This document shows, piece after piece, positions 1-8,512 of a stretch of DNA of 24,147 bases (position 1 is its first letter; each line of letters begins with the position of its first letter). Below the pieces are notes generated by a model, which saw only the letters and a list, made by a program, of their open reading frames with translations, was not told the origin of the DNA and made no database searches. A program made the translations under genes and the position numbers. This DNA comes from Chrysochromulina tobinii (taxonomy: Eukaryota; Haptophyta; Prymnesiales; Chrysochromulinaceae). Where the stretch lies: the NCBI GenBank assembly GCA_001275005.1, contig JWZX01002026.1, forward strand, positions 1 to 24,147, in the 5' to 3' direction.

Positions 1-460
1 GGGACTCAGAGCTCGGCCTCACAAGGCCAGCTCTCGGGGCTGATTATTACTTAACATCCCTAACAAGTGTGATGCACAGAGAAGACGCGTAGGAAACTAT
101 GCGTTTCTATGCGTCTACGCGGCCCAGCGCCCCCAGCCCCACCCCGCCCCAGCGCAGAGACCACCATTTTCAAAACGTTAAAATCCCGCGTTATCCATTA
201 ACTGCTTATCCTGCGGCCGCTTATCGCACGCCATCTTCAGCTTGCCATCACGAGCCAACGTACGTCGTACCCCACATGGTGAGCGTCCCACCACGGTACC
301 CCCCGACGAGGTTACGACGAGGTGCGCGCGCCAGCACGTGGACCTACAGGTGATGAAACGAACAAAAGCAGCACTGGTCGGTCAAGTAGATGAATTCACA
401 CCCCGCCAAACTTGGAGCTGTAAATAGACGGCTGTGCGCTTTCTCTTGCAGCGTGCTGCG
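1..460. other. Upstream region of the prolyl 4-hydroxylase gene
   Basis: No gene is supported here. A small imperfect hairpin lies at 8-34 (AGAGCTCGGCCT paired with AGGCCAGCTCT around a short loop). A pyrimidine run ending in TTGCAG at 441-451 lies just before the ATG at 461 and looks like a 3' splice site, so the first intron of the gene could lie in the 5' untranslated region. The short open frames in this stretch start at alternative codons or have low-complexity composition, and I left them out. Confidence 0.4.
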
Positions 461-2323
461 ATGGGGAAGAGCAAGGGTGACAAGGGTGACAAGTCCGCTG
501 CGGCGGACGTCAAACCCTCCAAGCCCAAGGCGAAGAATGGCGAGGGCAGCAACCTCGCGCTCTACATGGGCTTCGCCTGCGCCGTCGCTGTGCTCGCGGT
601 TGGCCTCCAGGCGGCGGGCGTGCTGCCGCATATCTCGTGGTCGCTGCCTGCACCTCCGGTGCCCGAGACTCGTTCGAGCACGCCTCGTTCGAGCACGGCA
701 AAGATGGAAGTCACGGCCGACCCTAAGAAAGACGCAGCGGCAAAGATGCGGCGGCAGATGGAGATGCCGCAAAAGGCGCCGCCGCGCAGCCAGATGGGGC
801 CGATCGACCCAGGGTGTGTGGACGACAATGAGAGCTGCGAGAGCTGGGCGAAAACGGGCGAGTGCGACCGCAACGAGCCGTTCATGACGAAAACCTGCAG
901 GGCCTCGTGCCATGTGTGCAACGGCGGCAAGCCAAAGCCCAAGAAGGCGGGCGATTGCGAGGACACGAACGACAACTGCGCGACGTGGGCGGCCATCGGC
1001 GAGTGCCAGTCGAACCCGGGATTCATGCTGACGAGCTGCCCGGTCACGTGCCGGATGTGCAAGTCCGCGACGTGCAAGGACGACCTCGACAACTGCGCCG
1101 AGCGCGCCCGCGGCGGCGCCGCATCCAACTTCTCCGAGAACCTCAATTGCTACTATGAGCCGGAGCTCGTCGAGAAGTGCGCTTGGACGTGCGGCGCATG
1201 CAAGGAGCACCGGTTCGACCGGCCGCAGTGCGCGCGCTCCAAGGACGCGAAGCCGGGCGCCGTGCCGGGCTCGGTCGACTCCATCTTCCAGTCGATCGTC
1301 GACGAGTGGGAAGGGGTGAGTGTCCTCTCTGATGACCTCTGATTGCGCCTCAAATTGCATGCTGATGGCCTCTGATTGCATGCTGACGAGTGGGAAGGGG
1401 TGAGTGTCCTCTCTGATGACCTCTGATTGCGCCTCTGATTGCATGCTGATGGCCTCTGATTGCATGCTGATGGCCTCCTTCATCAGGTGAGTGTCCTCTC
1501 TGATGACCTCTGATTGCGCCTCTGATTGCATGCTGATGGCCTCTGATTGCATGCTGATGGCCTCCTTCATCAGGTGAGTGTCCTCTCGCGTGACCCCTGA
1601 TTGCATGCTGATGGCCTCCTTCATCAGGTGAGTGTCCTCTCGCGTGACCTCTGATTGCGCCTCTGATTGCATGCTGATGGCCTCCTTCATCAGGTGAGTG
1701 TCCTCTCGCGTGACCCATGGGTGCTCACGATCGACAACTTCGTCACGTCCGACGAGGCGGATGACATCCTCAAGGCAGGTTCTACAGGAGGCTCGGCATG
1801 GGCGCGCTCGCAGGCGGGTGATGGCGTGCAGGCGGCTCGCACCTCTTCCACAGCCTGGTGCAAGGGCAAGTGCCTACAACACCCCACAGTCCGAGCGGTC
1901 GAGGATCGAGTCTCGCGCCTGATGGGCGGTATCCCGATGGATCATGCCGAGCCCATGCAGGTGCTCCGGTACGAGACCGGGCAGTTCTACACGGTGCACC
2001 ACGACCAGAACTCGCCGCGCGCCTCCGCCTGGGGTCCGCGCATGTTTACCGTCTTCATGTACATCGGCGACGGGTATACGGGCGGCGAAACCAACTTCCC
2101 GCGCCTCAATCTGACCATCAAGGCCAAAAAGGGGAGCGCGTGCGTGTGGACATCCATCCTCGACTCCGACCCGTACCAGCGCGACGACCGCACCGACCAT
2201 CAGTCACTCCCAGTAGAGTCAGGCACCAAGTTTGGGGTCAACTATTGGATCCATATGTACCCATTCCGGGAGAAGAGCGACCGAGGGTGCGGCAACCAGG
2301 CGTACATCCAGAACTGGTACTAG
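461..2323 (+). CDS. Membrane-anchored prolyl 4-hydroxylase with N-terminal ShKT modules
   Basis: Two-exon model: 461-1315 and 1694-2323, phase 0, 494 aa. The ATG at 461 is chosen because the frame further upstream opens only at a GTG and crosses a likely splice acceptor. A basic N-terminus and a hydrophobic segment (about residues 32-52) predict a type II ER/Golgi membrane protein. Two clear cysteine-rich ShKT modules (about 118-152 and 162-198) and a third, more divergent one (about 200-247) follow. Exon 2 carries the 2-oxoglutarate/Fe(II) dioxygenase fold: H387-x-D389, distal H454 and the 2-oxoglutarate lysine K464, so the active site looks intact. The family hydroxylates proline in secreted proteins using O2 and 2-oxoglutarate and releasing succinate. 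The conserved start of the catalytic domain (RDPWVLTIDNF) spans the start of exon 2, which supports the chosen junction. In related algal proteins I know of, ShKT is usually C-terminal; here it precedes the catalytic domain. Confidence 0.85.
1316..1693 (+). repeat. Intron made of five tandem intron-like units (introner-type array)
   Basis: The motif GTGAGTGTCCTCTC occurs at 1316, 1400, 1487, 1574, 1628 and again at 1694, where it is the start of exon 2. Spacings are 84, 87, 87, 54 and 66 bp, all multiples of three. Units are filled with CTGATTGC, CTGATGGC and TGCATG words. Four of them end in CTCCTTCATCAG, so CAG|GTGAGT recurs at 1486/1487, 1573/1574, 1627/1628 and 1693/1694. The first unit instead ends in a second copy of the exon 1 end (GACGAGTGGGAAGGG at 1301-1315 and 1385-1399). 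Each unit has an in-frame TGA near its start, so retention would truncate the protein. The outermost splice pair gives a phase-0 join and restores the hydroxylase domain. Confidence 0.8.
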
Positions 2324-3002
2324 GCTGATCGCGTCGACTCGCGCCTGATCGGCGTGGAAGCGCGCGCATGCAAGTGCTCACCACGGCGCCGGATCTCGGC
2401 GTGGCAGCGCCCGCGCGCTAGGACGCCGTCGAGCCGAGCCGGTCTGCGCTCAGGTGCCAGGACGTGCCGAGAGTCAGAGAGAGATCGACGTCATCGGACG
2501 CACGTCCCTGTCGATGTATCACGCGCGCGCTGTCGGTCGGAGTATACTGAGTTGCATGCGCGCCTTACCCCGTAACGTAACGGTCGCCACGTGTGTGCGG
2601 ATACGTTATCGGACGCGAGGTGGGCGTATTACGCTATGAACTATACGGATTAGTAACACTTCTATATCGCGTGCAAGTAGATTCACACGTGCGAAAGCCC
2701 TGGACGGTACTGTACCCAAGGAGAGCAAGGTACCCCGATACTGTACCCGACCTCCGGGGACGCCCGGCGTCCTTCTATACGCCCAGTCTCTAGAGTCTAC
2801 CCAGACTACCGTTTGTACCGTACGCTACGCGCACAGTCTACACTCTACAGACACGGCGTCTATAGCAGACTCGTTGGACCAATAACGTAAACCACAGGAG
2901 GGCCGTCGGCGTGCGGGCGCAGCTCGAGCAGACGCAATACCCGCACCTAGAAAACGGTCGCCGCGGGTTGCGCGTCAGGTAGTTGTGCGCCGCGGCGTCC
3001 GG
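2324..3002. other. Convergent intergenic region
   Basis: This lies between the 3' ends of the hydroxylase (+) and the kinase (-). I see no gene. Composition shifts around 2520-2900 toward GTAC/TAC-rich words, with ACTGTACCC repeated near 2708 and 2742. No polyadenylation signal stands out. Confidence 0.4.
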
Positions 3003-4724
3003 TCATACCATCGAGAAGAAGCCCCGTGCGAGAGTGCAGTAGGGCCCCGGCTGGATCGGCTGCGAGTCGATGGGGGCCGGCGAGGCCGTCTCTGATGGCC
3101 TCTGCTGGCCTCTGATTGCCTCCCTCATCAGGGCCGGCGTGGCCGTCGATGTGAAGCGTGGTGAGGCGTCTCGTGGCGCGGCGGAGGGCGGAGTAAGAGG
3201 GTTGGTAAGTTCCCTAGGAGGAGAGCTGTGAAGGTGAGGAGCGCTGTGAAGGTGACGAGCACCACCGTCGGCGGCGGCGAGCCAACCCGTAGTGAGCGAG
3301 GCGTTGAGCGGGGACGGAGCGTTCAGTAGACCTTGCTGCATCGCCTCACAAGTGACCCGGAGGGAGGTGGGTGAGCCAGGTGGCTTGGCTGCGGGCACTG
3401 CCGCAGCCGCGAGAGCGGGCGGCGCGGGCGGCGGCGAGGGCGCGGGCGGCACGAGCGGCGGCGAGGGCGGCGCGAGCGCCGACGGGGCGGCGGGCGGTCG
3501 GCGCAGTGGTGGGACGTCGTCGGTACGCATCCCGGGTCGCGGGATGGCCGGGATGCCCGACCACAGAACCTTGGCGTCTCGTCGATCGAGGGCAGCCCAG
3601 TCGAGCGCCCACGACGGCGCCTGCGAGCCGCCTGATCTCTCTATGGCAGCTGCCAAATTAGGAGATCTCTCTACGGCAGCTGCCAAATTAGGAGCTGCCT
3701 GGTCGCTTGGCAACGTCGGCGAGTCCGGTGCGCTGTCCTGGGCGCCGCCCTCAGCGCCCGCAAACCACGCGTGAGCCTGCACCTCTTGCAGCCCCTTGGC
3801 GCCGAGACGAGTCGTCGGTGTGCGTCGGAGGAGACGTTTCATGAGGGAGGTGACGGCGGCTGAGAGGGAGGGGGCGTACGCGACCTTGACGTCGTGGTGG
3901 GAGGCGCGCCGGTAGATGTCGAGGGGCTCCTCGAGCGTCCCCTCCTCGGAGAAGGGCGTGTACCCATGCAGCAGCTCATATAGGAGCACACCGAGCGCCC
4001 ACCAGTCGACCGGCGCGCCATGGGGCATGCGCGAGATCATCTCGGGTGCGAGATACTCGGGCGTTCCACAGAGGGTGGTCGAATGCTCGGAGGCGGAGGC
4101 GGTCAGCCCAAAATCGACGAGCCGCACGAGGCCCTCCGCCTCCATGACCACATTCTCCGGCTTCAGATCGCGGTACACGAGGCCGACCTCGTGAACGTAG
4201 CCGATGGCCGAGGCGAGGCATGCGATGAGCACGCGCGCCTGGCCCTCGCTCAGCAGCGCCTGCTGCACGCGCAGGAGGGCGTACAAGTCGCCCGCCATGC
4301 TCGCCTCGAGCACCAGGTAGTTTTTGAACGCGTCGCACGACGCGCCCAGGAACTTGACGATGTACGGGTGGTCGAGACGCGAGAGGATGTGCTGCTCGCT
4401 CGCCTCCCACGAGGCGCTCGGCGGCGATATCTTGAGGGCGCGCCGTCTGCAGCGGTACTGCACGCACGAGAAGGCGCCACGCGGTGCGAGGCTCGCGCCC
4501 GCTCTCGACGGCGGCGCGAGTTTGCTGCAGCAAGGCGGCACGGCGACCTGTCGCCGGCCGCCGTCGACGCTGTCGGCGATGAGCCAAACTGTTCCGCTCG
4601 AGCCCGTGCCGAGGACGCGCAGCAGGCTCGCGAGCGACAGGTCTGCGCATTTGCTCGCGACCATCGACGCTGCCAAGCCGCTGCCCCGAAAGGAAGTGGA
4701 CGACAGCGACGGGCGGGCCTCCAT
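3003..4724 (-). CDS. AGC-family serine/threonine protein kinase (PKA/PKG-like)
   Basis: 573 aa from the ATG at 4724. Kinase landmarks in order: glycine loop GTGSSG (39-44), ATP-binding lysine K98 in ALK, helix-C glutamate (E107 or E110), catalytic loop YRDLKPEN (184-191, Asp186), DFG at 204-206, activation segment TTLCGTPEYLAPE (216-228), then DWWALGVLLYELL. The YRD form with CGTPEYLAPE is typical of AGC kinases, and DWAALDRR near 375-382 resembles their C-terminal tail. Everything needed for catalysis is present. No cyclic-nucleotide-binding domain is seen. After about residue 400 the protein is Pro/Ala/Ser-rich and probably disordered. Oddities: a likely in-frame intron between beta strands 2 and 3 (codons 60-89), a 10-residue duplication at about 345-364 and a repeat insertion near the C-terminus. 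The gene diverges from the coiled-coil gene at 5166. Confidence 0.85.
   Translation of the reverse strand: MEARPSLSSTSFRGSGLAASMVASKCADLSLASLLRVLGTGSSGTVWLIADSVDGGRRQVAVPPCCSKLAPPSRAGASLAPRGAFSCVQYRCRRRALKISPPSASWEASEQHILSRLDHPYIVKFLGASCDAFKNYLVLEASMAGDLYALLRVQQALLSEGQARVLIACLASAIGYVHEVGLVYRDLKPENVVMEAEGLVRLVDFGLTASASEHSTTLCGTPEYLAPEMISRMPHGAPVDWWALGVLLYELLHGYTPFSEEGTLEEPLDIYRRASHHDVKVAYAPSLSAAVTSLMKRLLRRTPTTRLGAKGLQEVQAHAWFAGAEGGAQDSAPDSPTLPSDQAAPNLAAAVERSPNLAAAIERSGGSQAPSWALDWAALDRRDAKVLWSGIPAIPRPGMRTDDVPPLRRPPAAPSALAPPSPPLVPPAPSPPPAPPALAAAAVPAAKPPGSPTSLRVTCEAMQQGLLNAPSPLNASLTTGWLAAADGGARHLHSAPHLHSSPPRELTNPLTPPSAAPRDASPRFTSTATPALMREAIRGQQRPSETASPAPIDSQPIQPGPYCTLARGFFSMV
3075..3147 (+). repeat. 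CATCAG-family insertion in the kinase 3' coding region
   Basis: The core at 3091-3131 is built of TCTGATGGCC, CTCTGATTGCC and CTCCCTCATCAG, the same words as the introns at 1316-1693 and 13472-14121. It is flanked by a 16-bp direct repeat with one mismatch (GGCCGGCGAGGCCGTC at 3075-3090, GGCCGGCGTGGCCGTC at 3132-3147). The repeat period is 57 bp, so the insertion adds 19 in-frame codons. The element runs opposite to the kinase gene, so it cannot act as an intron there and is read as protein. Confidence 0.65.
3634..3693 (-). repeat. 30-bp in-frame tandem duplication in the kinase
   Basis: Two 30-bp copies with few mismatches, encoding two 10-residue units of the form PNLAAAVERS/PNLAAAIERS in the tail after the kinase domain. 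Confidence 0.8.
4458..4547 (-). other. Probable in-frame 90-nt intron (exitron-like) in the kinase
   Basis: On the coding strand, codons 60-89 begin CAG|GTCGCC and end GTGCAG|TACCGC, a GT-AG pair in phase 0. Removing them joins GGRRQ to YRCRRRALK, which gives the expected short beta2-beta3 loop. Leaving them in adds 30 Pro/Ala/Cys-rich residues just before the ATP-binding lysine. No stop codon falls inside, so both forms are translatable. Confidence 0.5.
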
Positions 4725-5165
4725 TCTCTTTCAACGCAAGTTTTGGCGCAAAACTGCTTGCCGCCGAAGACTTGTTACAATCGTCCCTCAAGTGTGCATC
4801 TACATGTACCCTGGTGTGCGGTTGTCTTTTGTGTGGTGACTTGCCTTGACTTGACCTGACTTGTCTTGCTTTGCCTTGACTGCGGTAGAAGTCTATGCCC
4901 CCGGGGCGAGGTCGACTTCTACCCGTAGCGGGGTAGACTTCTACTCGTCCCCCAAGTGATACCCTCAGTGCGGGTCTACCCCGGTGTGCGGTTGCCTACA
5001 TCTACATTTACCCTGGTGTGCGGTTGTCTTTTGTGTGGTGACTTGCCTTGACTTGACCTGACTTGTCTTGCTTTGCCTTGACTGCGGTAGAAGTCTATGT
5101 CCCCGGGGCGGGGTCGACTTCTACCCGTAGCGGGGTAGACTTCTACCCCCATTCGCGGAAAAGCC
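4725..5165. promoter_or_regulatory. Divergent promoter region between kinase and coiled-coil gene
   Basis: 441 bp separate two outward-facing ATGs, so both promoters must lie here unless upstream exons exist. Most of it is a 202-bp-period direct repeat. The half nearest the + strand gene ends 19 bp before its ATG. No TATA box is obvious. Confidence 0.5.
4797..5146. repeat. 202-bp-period tandem repeat with internal inverted repeats
   Basis: Copies at 4797-4944 and 4999-5146 are nearly identical over about 148 bp. Each has a run of TTGACT/TTGCCT-like words followed by GTAGAAGTCTA, a CCCCGGGG-containing spacer, GACTTCTAC and TAGACTTCTAC. GTAGAAGTC and GACTTCTAC are reverse complements, so each copy can form a hairpin with either of two alternative right arms. 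A third, degenerate start of the unit (CCCCGGTGTGCGGTTG) lies near 4978-4994. Confidence 0.85.
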
Positions 5166-7427
5166 ATGACCACCGTCATCCGCGTCCTCGACCCAAGCTG
5201 TGCGGCCATCCAGGCGGTCCTGCACGACAAGGCCGCGGTCGTCGCAAACGGTCGCGATGTGGGCTTCATCCGCAACGCCGCCGCGCACTCGATCGGCCTG
5301 AACGTGTTTGCGGTGCTGGCTGCACCGCAGCACCATGAGCGCCTCGAGGACCTTGCCAAGTCTTTCAAGGTGTTCCCCGACATGAAGGACATCCGAGTCA
5401 ACAGCCAGCTATTGTTGGCCGCTACCAGCAGGATCGCCTTGCTCATCTCCTCCGCCAACAAGAGCACCTACGATTCGCAGCTCAAGTGTGATGAGAGCAA
5501 GCAGAAGGCGTCCTCGGCGAATCACAAGAAGGCGCGCAACATCTACACCAAGCGCACCGACTTGGGCGCTGCGATCACTGAGGAGAAGTTCAATGAGATC
5601 CTCGCCCTGGTCCAGACGGACTCGTGCACCGCTGAGCTCAAGCAGAAGCTCAAGGATCGTGGCATCCCCGAGGACGAGTACCTGATCGAGATCAACGACA
5701 AGGCCTTCGACGTGATGAAGTCGCTGGTAAGCGCATCGATCGAGCGCGAACGTTCTCCGGCGTCCGTCCCGCCTCCGCTGCAGTCGCAGCCGCAGCCGCA
5801 GCCACAGTTCTTGCTGCAGCTGCCGCCGCCGCCGCCGCCGCAGCCGCAGCCCATGTCGCAGCCGCAGCCTCTTCTGGCACTGCAGCAGTACGCGAACTAC
5901 GCGCGCATCGACAACCTCGACGTCAACGACCTAGTCGGAATGCTTTCGTCGCCGCAGTCGCAGCCGCAGTCGCGGCCGCTGTCGCAGGTGCAGCCGCTGC
6001 CGCAGACTTCTGCACAACCCGCTGTGCCGCCAATCATCTTCGACCAGGTCCAGCTGCACGACAATCTCGGCGACGATCTGGGCCTGCCGCCGCCCCAGGC
6101 TAGCTTCACCGCTGCCTTTGGCACCCTCGGCGGAGGGCTCGGTGGCGGGCTGAGCGGCCGGAAGAAAAAGCGCCTCCCGCCGACCAATGAGTGGGGAGGC
6201 AAATACACAGTCGTTCCCCGACCCCTCCCCCCGTTTGCCGCACCGCCGCAGCAGCTTCTGCCGACCGAGACCGTCGTGAGCGGCAGCATCGTCCTCGCAC
6301 CCGAGGTTGAATCACCGGGGGCATACGGCGCCGGCCTAGGCGCCGGCTTTGGCGCCGACTTCGGCGACCTCGGCGGCCTCGAGACCCTCCTCGATGGCAC
6401 GTTGGGCGGCTCGACGGTCATGGGGCGTGGCATGGCCTGGCATGACGGGCATGGCATGGCCGCCCCTGCGCCCGGCCTCGAGCCTCTCTTTGGGCTCGGC
6501 CCTCTGTCGAGACTGACAGAATTGACGCCCATCGGACCGGACGGCGCGCAGCCGGGCGCGGCGTTCCACGAGGCGCCAGAGCCGCGCCTGCCGTCCCGTA
6601 CAGGGAGCAGCCGTACTTCTCGCCTCGTCACTGAGGGTGAGCTCGCGCGCGTCGCCGCGGAAGCACACGCGCGTGGCTTTGCCTCGGGCGCGGCAGCCGG
6701 CTCAGCCCACGGGCTCGTCAAGGGCATGGAGATTGGCGCCAGCGTGGCCTCGAAGACCGTCGCTTGTCTTGCGGATCGATTTGTCGACCTCGAGAACAAG
6801 ATCGAGAAGTCGGGACAGGCGGTGCTCAAGGCGGTCGAGCATTCAAGCAACGAGACGCTCGAGGCGGTCGAGGAGGTGCGCGAGGCCGTCCAGGAGACAC
6901 GTTCTGAGCTCAAGGAAGGCTTTCAGGGTGTCGCCGACGCATTCATGCGCCTAGAGGAGAGCCTGTTCGATGGTCTGGATGCTCTGGAGGATCGGCAGGC
7001 GGAGCTTCGCAAGGCGGAGCAGGATCGGCAGGCGGAGCTTCGCAAGGCGGAGGAGGATCGGCAGGCGGAGCTTCGCAAGGCGGAGCGCGCGGCAAGGCGC
7101 GACATCTCTGCCGGCGAGGCGCAGCGCCATGCGGCGCTCTACAGCAAGGTCAGCGAGGTCGCCGCCAGCATGAGCGGCGCCGTGATGAGCGCGGGGTTCG
7201 ACGCGGGCGTGGAGAAGAAGAAGCCCGAGGAGGCAACGATGGAGGTCGCCGATGGTGAGGCCAAACGCGTGGCCAAGCGCCAAGCCAGCGCCGAGGCGAA
7301 CTCGGTCAAGCGCCTCAAGGAGGCCAGCCGTGAGCGCAGCCACATCTTGCCGTTCACCGCTCGGCGCAGCTTCGCCACCCCGCCGCTGTCGCCTTTGAGC
7401 AAGGCTAAGGCCAACAGGGGGCTTTGA
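5166..7427 (+). CDS. Unknown Q/P-rich, Gly-rich coiled-coil protein
   Basis: 753 aa, uninterrupted, ATG at 5166. I do not recognise the family. Residues 1-200 look folded: a mixed alpha/beta start with few low-complexity runs, then a Lys/Glu-rich helical stretch. Residues 201-290 are Gln/Pro-rich (many PQPQ units). Residues 310-440 are Gly/Pro-rich and include a basic patch GRKKKR (331-336) that could be a nuclear localisation signal. Residues about 485-660 are strongly helical and coiled-coil-like, with three near-identical 11-residue units (DRQAELRKAEQ) at 609-641. The tail holds Lys/Arg clusters and ATPPLSPLSK, which has proline-directed phosphorylation-type sites. There is no signal peptide or membrane segment. 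A scaffold or nuclear role is possible but is inference from composition only. Confidence 0.75.
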   Translation: MTTVIRVLDPSCAAIQAVLHDKAAVVANGRDVGFIRNAAAHSIGLNVFAVLAAPQHHERLEDLAKSFKVFPDMKDIRVNSQLLLAATSRIALLISSANKSTYDSQLKCDESKQKASSANHKKARNIYTKRTDLGAAITEEKFNEILALVQTDSCTAELKQKLKDRGIPEDEYLIEINDKAFDVMKSLVSASIERERSPASVPPPLQSQPQPQPQFLLQLPPPPPPQPQPMSQPQPLLALQQYANYARIDNLDVNDLVGMLSSPQSQPQSRPLSQVQPLPQTSAQPAVPPIIFDQVQLHDNLGDDLGLPPPQASFTAAFGTLGGGLGGGLSGRKKKRLPPTNEWGGKYTVVPRPLPPFAAPPQQLLPTETVVSGSIVLAPEVESPGAYGAGLGAGFGADFGDLGGLETLLDGTLGGSTVMGRGMAWHDGHGMAAPAPGLEPLFGLGPLSRLTELTPIGPDGAQPGAAFHEAPEPRLPSRTGSSRTSRLVTEGELARVAAEAHARGFASGAAAGSAHGLVKGMEIGASVASKTVACLADRFVDLENKIEKSGQAVLKAVEHSSNETLEAVEEVREAVQETRSELKEGFQGVADAFMRLEESLFDGLDALEDRQAELRKAEQDRQAELRKAEEDRQAELRKAERAARRDISAGEAQRHAALYSKVSEVAASMSGAVMSAGFDAGVEKKKPEEATMEVADGEAKRVAKRQASAEANSVKRLKEASRERSHILPFTARRSFATPPLSPLSKAKANRGL
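6990..7088 (+). repeat. 33-bp tandem repeat encoding 11-residue coiled-coil units
   Basis: Three nearly identical 33-bp units (GATCGGCAGGCGGAGCTTCG and onward), all in frame. They extend the coiled coil of the 5166-7427 protein by exact 11-residue steps. Confidence 0.9.
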
Positions 7428-7896
7428 GGTGCTGATCGGCATGCCACCGGCAAGGCCGCTGGCGCCGGACGGCCGGCACGCTCAGAGGATGAGCGCGCGG
7501 CGACTGGCGCGATACATGTAGGGATCTGCCACGTGTGCAGAAAGATATGATGCCGGGTGGCGTGCGGGACAGTGGCATGTTGCGTGCGACGGTTGCAGGG
7601 ATGGGGGCGTGGGAGAGGCTGGCGCGTGATGGAGGGGTGCGGGGGGCGCGTGAGTCCCCCGCAGACAGGATGTGAGCTCAGGATCTACAATGGGCCGTGC
7701 TGTGAGTCACATAGTGCTGCGTGGCTGAGATGGCGGCCATTGGCCTCGCGCACACGTACTACGGTCTACGCCACACGTTTAGCAACTTCAGTAAGGAATG
7801 TCAGGAGCTCAGAACGCTATAGCCTAGGTACTAGCGACCCCAGCGGGACCGGACGGTGACCTCTTGTAGGGACGGCCTGTTCGAAAATTCAAATCG

Positions 7897-8016
7897 ACAA
7901 ATGCGCGCGCGTGGGCTGTTAGTCTTACCGCTCCTACTACGTACTGCCCCTCTCTTACAAATGCGCGCGCGTGGGCCGTTAGTCTTACCGCTCCTACTAC
8001 GTACTGCCCCTCTCTT
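7897..8016. repeat. 60-bp tandem duplication
   Basis: Two copies, 7897-7956 and 7957-8016, starting ACAAATGCGCGCGCGTGGGC. They are almost identical, differing at only a couple of positions, so the duplication is recent or homogenised. Confidence 0.9.
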
Positions 8017-8184
8017 ATCTGGACGTCTTCTCTTTCTCTCTCTCTGCGTGCCTCTCGCCGTCACGACGTATCTATGCCCACAAACAGCTAATGCCTGTGG
8101 GGGGCGCCGGAACGGGCGGAAGGGTTGAGGCGGCTGAGAGGTGAGGGTGTGGAGGGAGGGGAGGAGAATGCAGGGAGGGAAGTG

Positions 8185-8262
8185 GGTGCACGCTGAGTAG
8201 GGAATGCACGCTGTGGGGAATGCATGCTGTGGGGAGTGCACGCTGTGGGGAATGTACGCTGA
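8185..8262. repeat. 16-bp minisatellite, about five units
   Basis: Units of the form AATGCACGCTGTGGGG with scattered changes (TGCATGCTG, GTACGCTGAG). Confidence 0.85.
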
Positions 8263-8399
8263 GTTCAAGACCGCCCGTGCCATTGGTAGGGCGGGGCAGC
8301 CAGACATATATCAGACGGTTTCTGCACCTGCTTTGACGCCCATCTCCGGCGCATGGGGGTTGCACCATTGGGAAACACGGGCAGGTGGGACAGCCGCGG

Positions 8400-8441
8400 G
8401 GCTCTGATGGGCTCTGATGGCGCTGATGGCCTCTGATTGGG
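8400..8441 (+). repeat. CTGATGGC/CTGATTGG word cluster (intron-element relative)
   Basis: GCTCTGATGGGCTCTGATGG, then CGCTGATGGCCTCTGATTGG. These are the same words as in the introns of the hydroxylase and the four-helix membrane protein, but the CATCAG end is missing and no flanking duplication is clear. It lies about 70 bp past the stop codon of the ERO1 fusion gene, antisense to it. Confidence 0.5.
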
Positions 8442-8512
8442 CGGGGAGCAGGGAAGGATCGTCGATGCCTTGCGCTCACCACGGCGCTCAGCGACTCTCA
8501 CGTCTCCTCGTC

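Larger units (their letters stand above)
7428..8512. other. Repeat-rich convergent intergenic region
   Basis: 1,085 bp between two 3' ends. No gene is supported; the open frames crossing it translate repeats. It holds a 60-bp duplication, a 16-bp minisatellite, a short CT-rich run near 8028-8045 and one copy of the CTGATGGC/CTGATTGG word family near its right end. Confidence 0.5.

Noticed and set aside
344-1690. 448-codon open frame on the minus strand over the hydroxylase gene
   Set aside because: It translates the tandem intron units as repeated peptides and then runs antisense to a well-supported gene. It stays open because all unit lengths are multiples of three.
5897-6913. 338-codon open frame on the minus strand
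   Set aside because: Ser/Arg/Pro-rich shadow of the unknown coiled-coil gene.
7897-8262. Tandem repeats considered as a replication origin or mobile-element end
   Set aside because: No terminal inverted repeats, no transposase and no origin signature visible.
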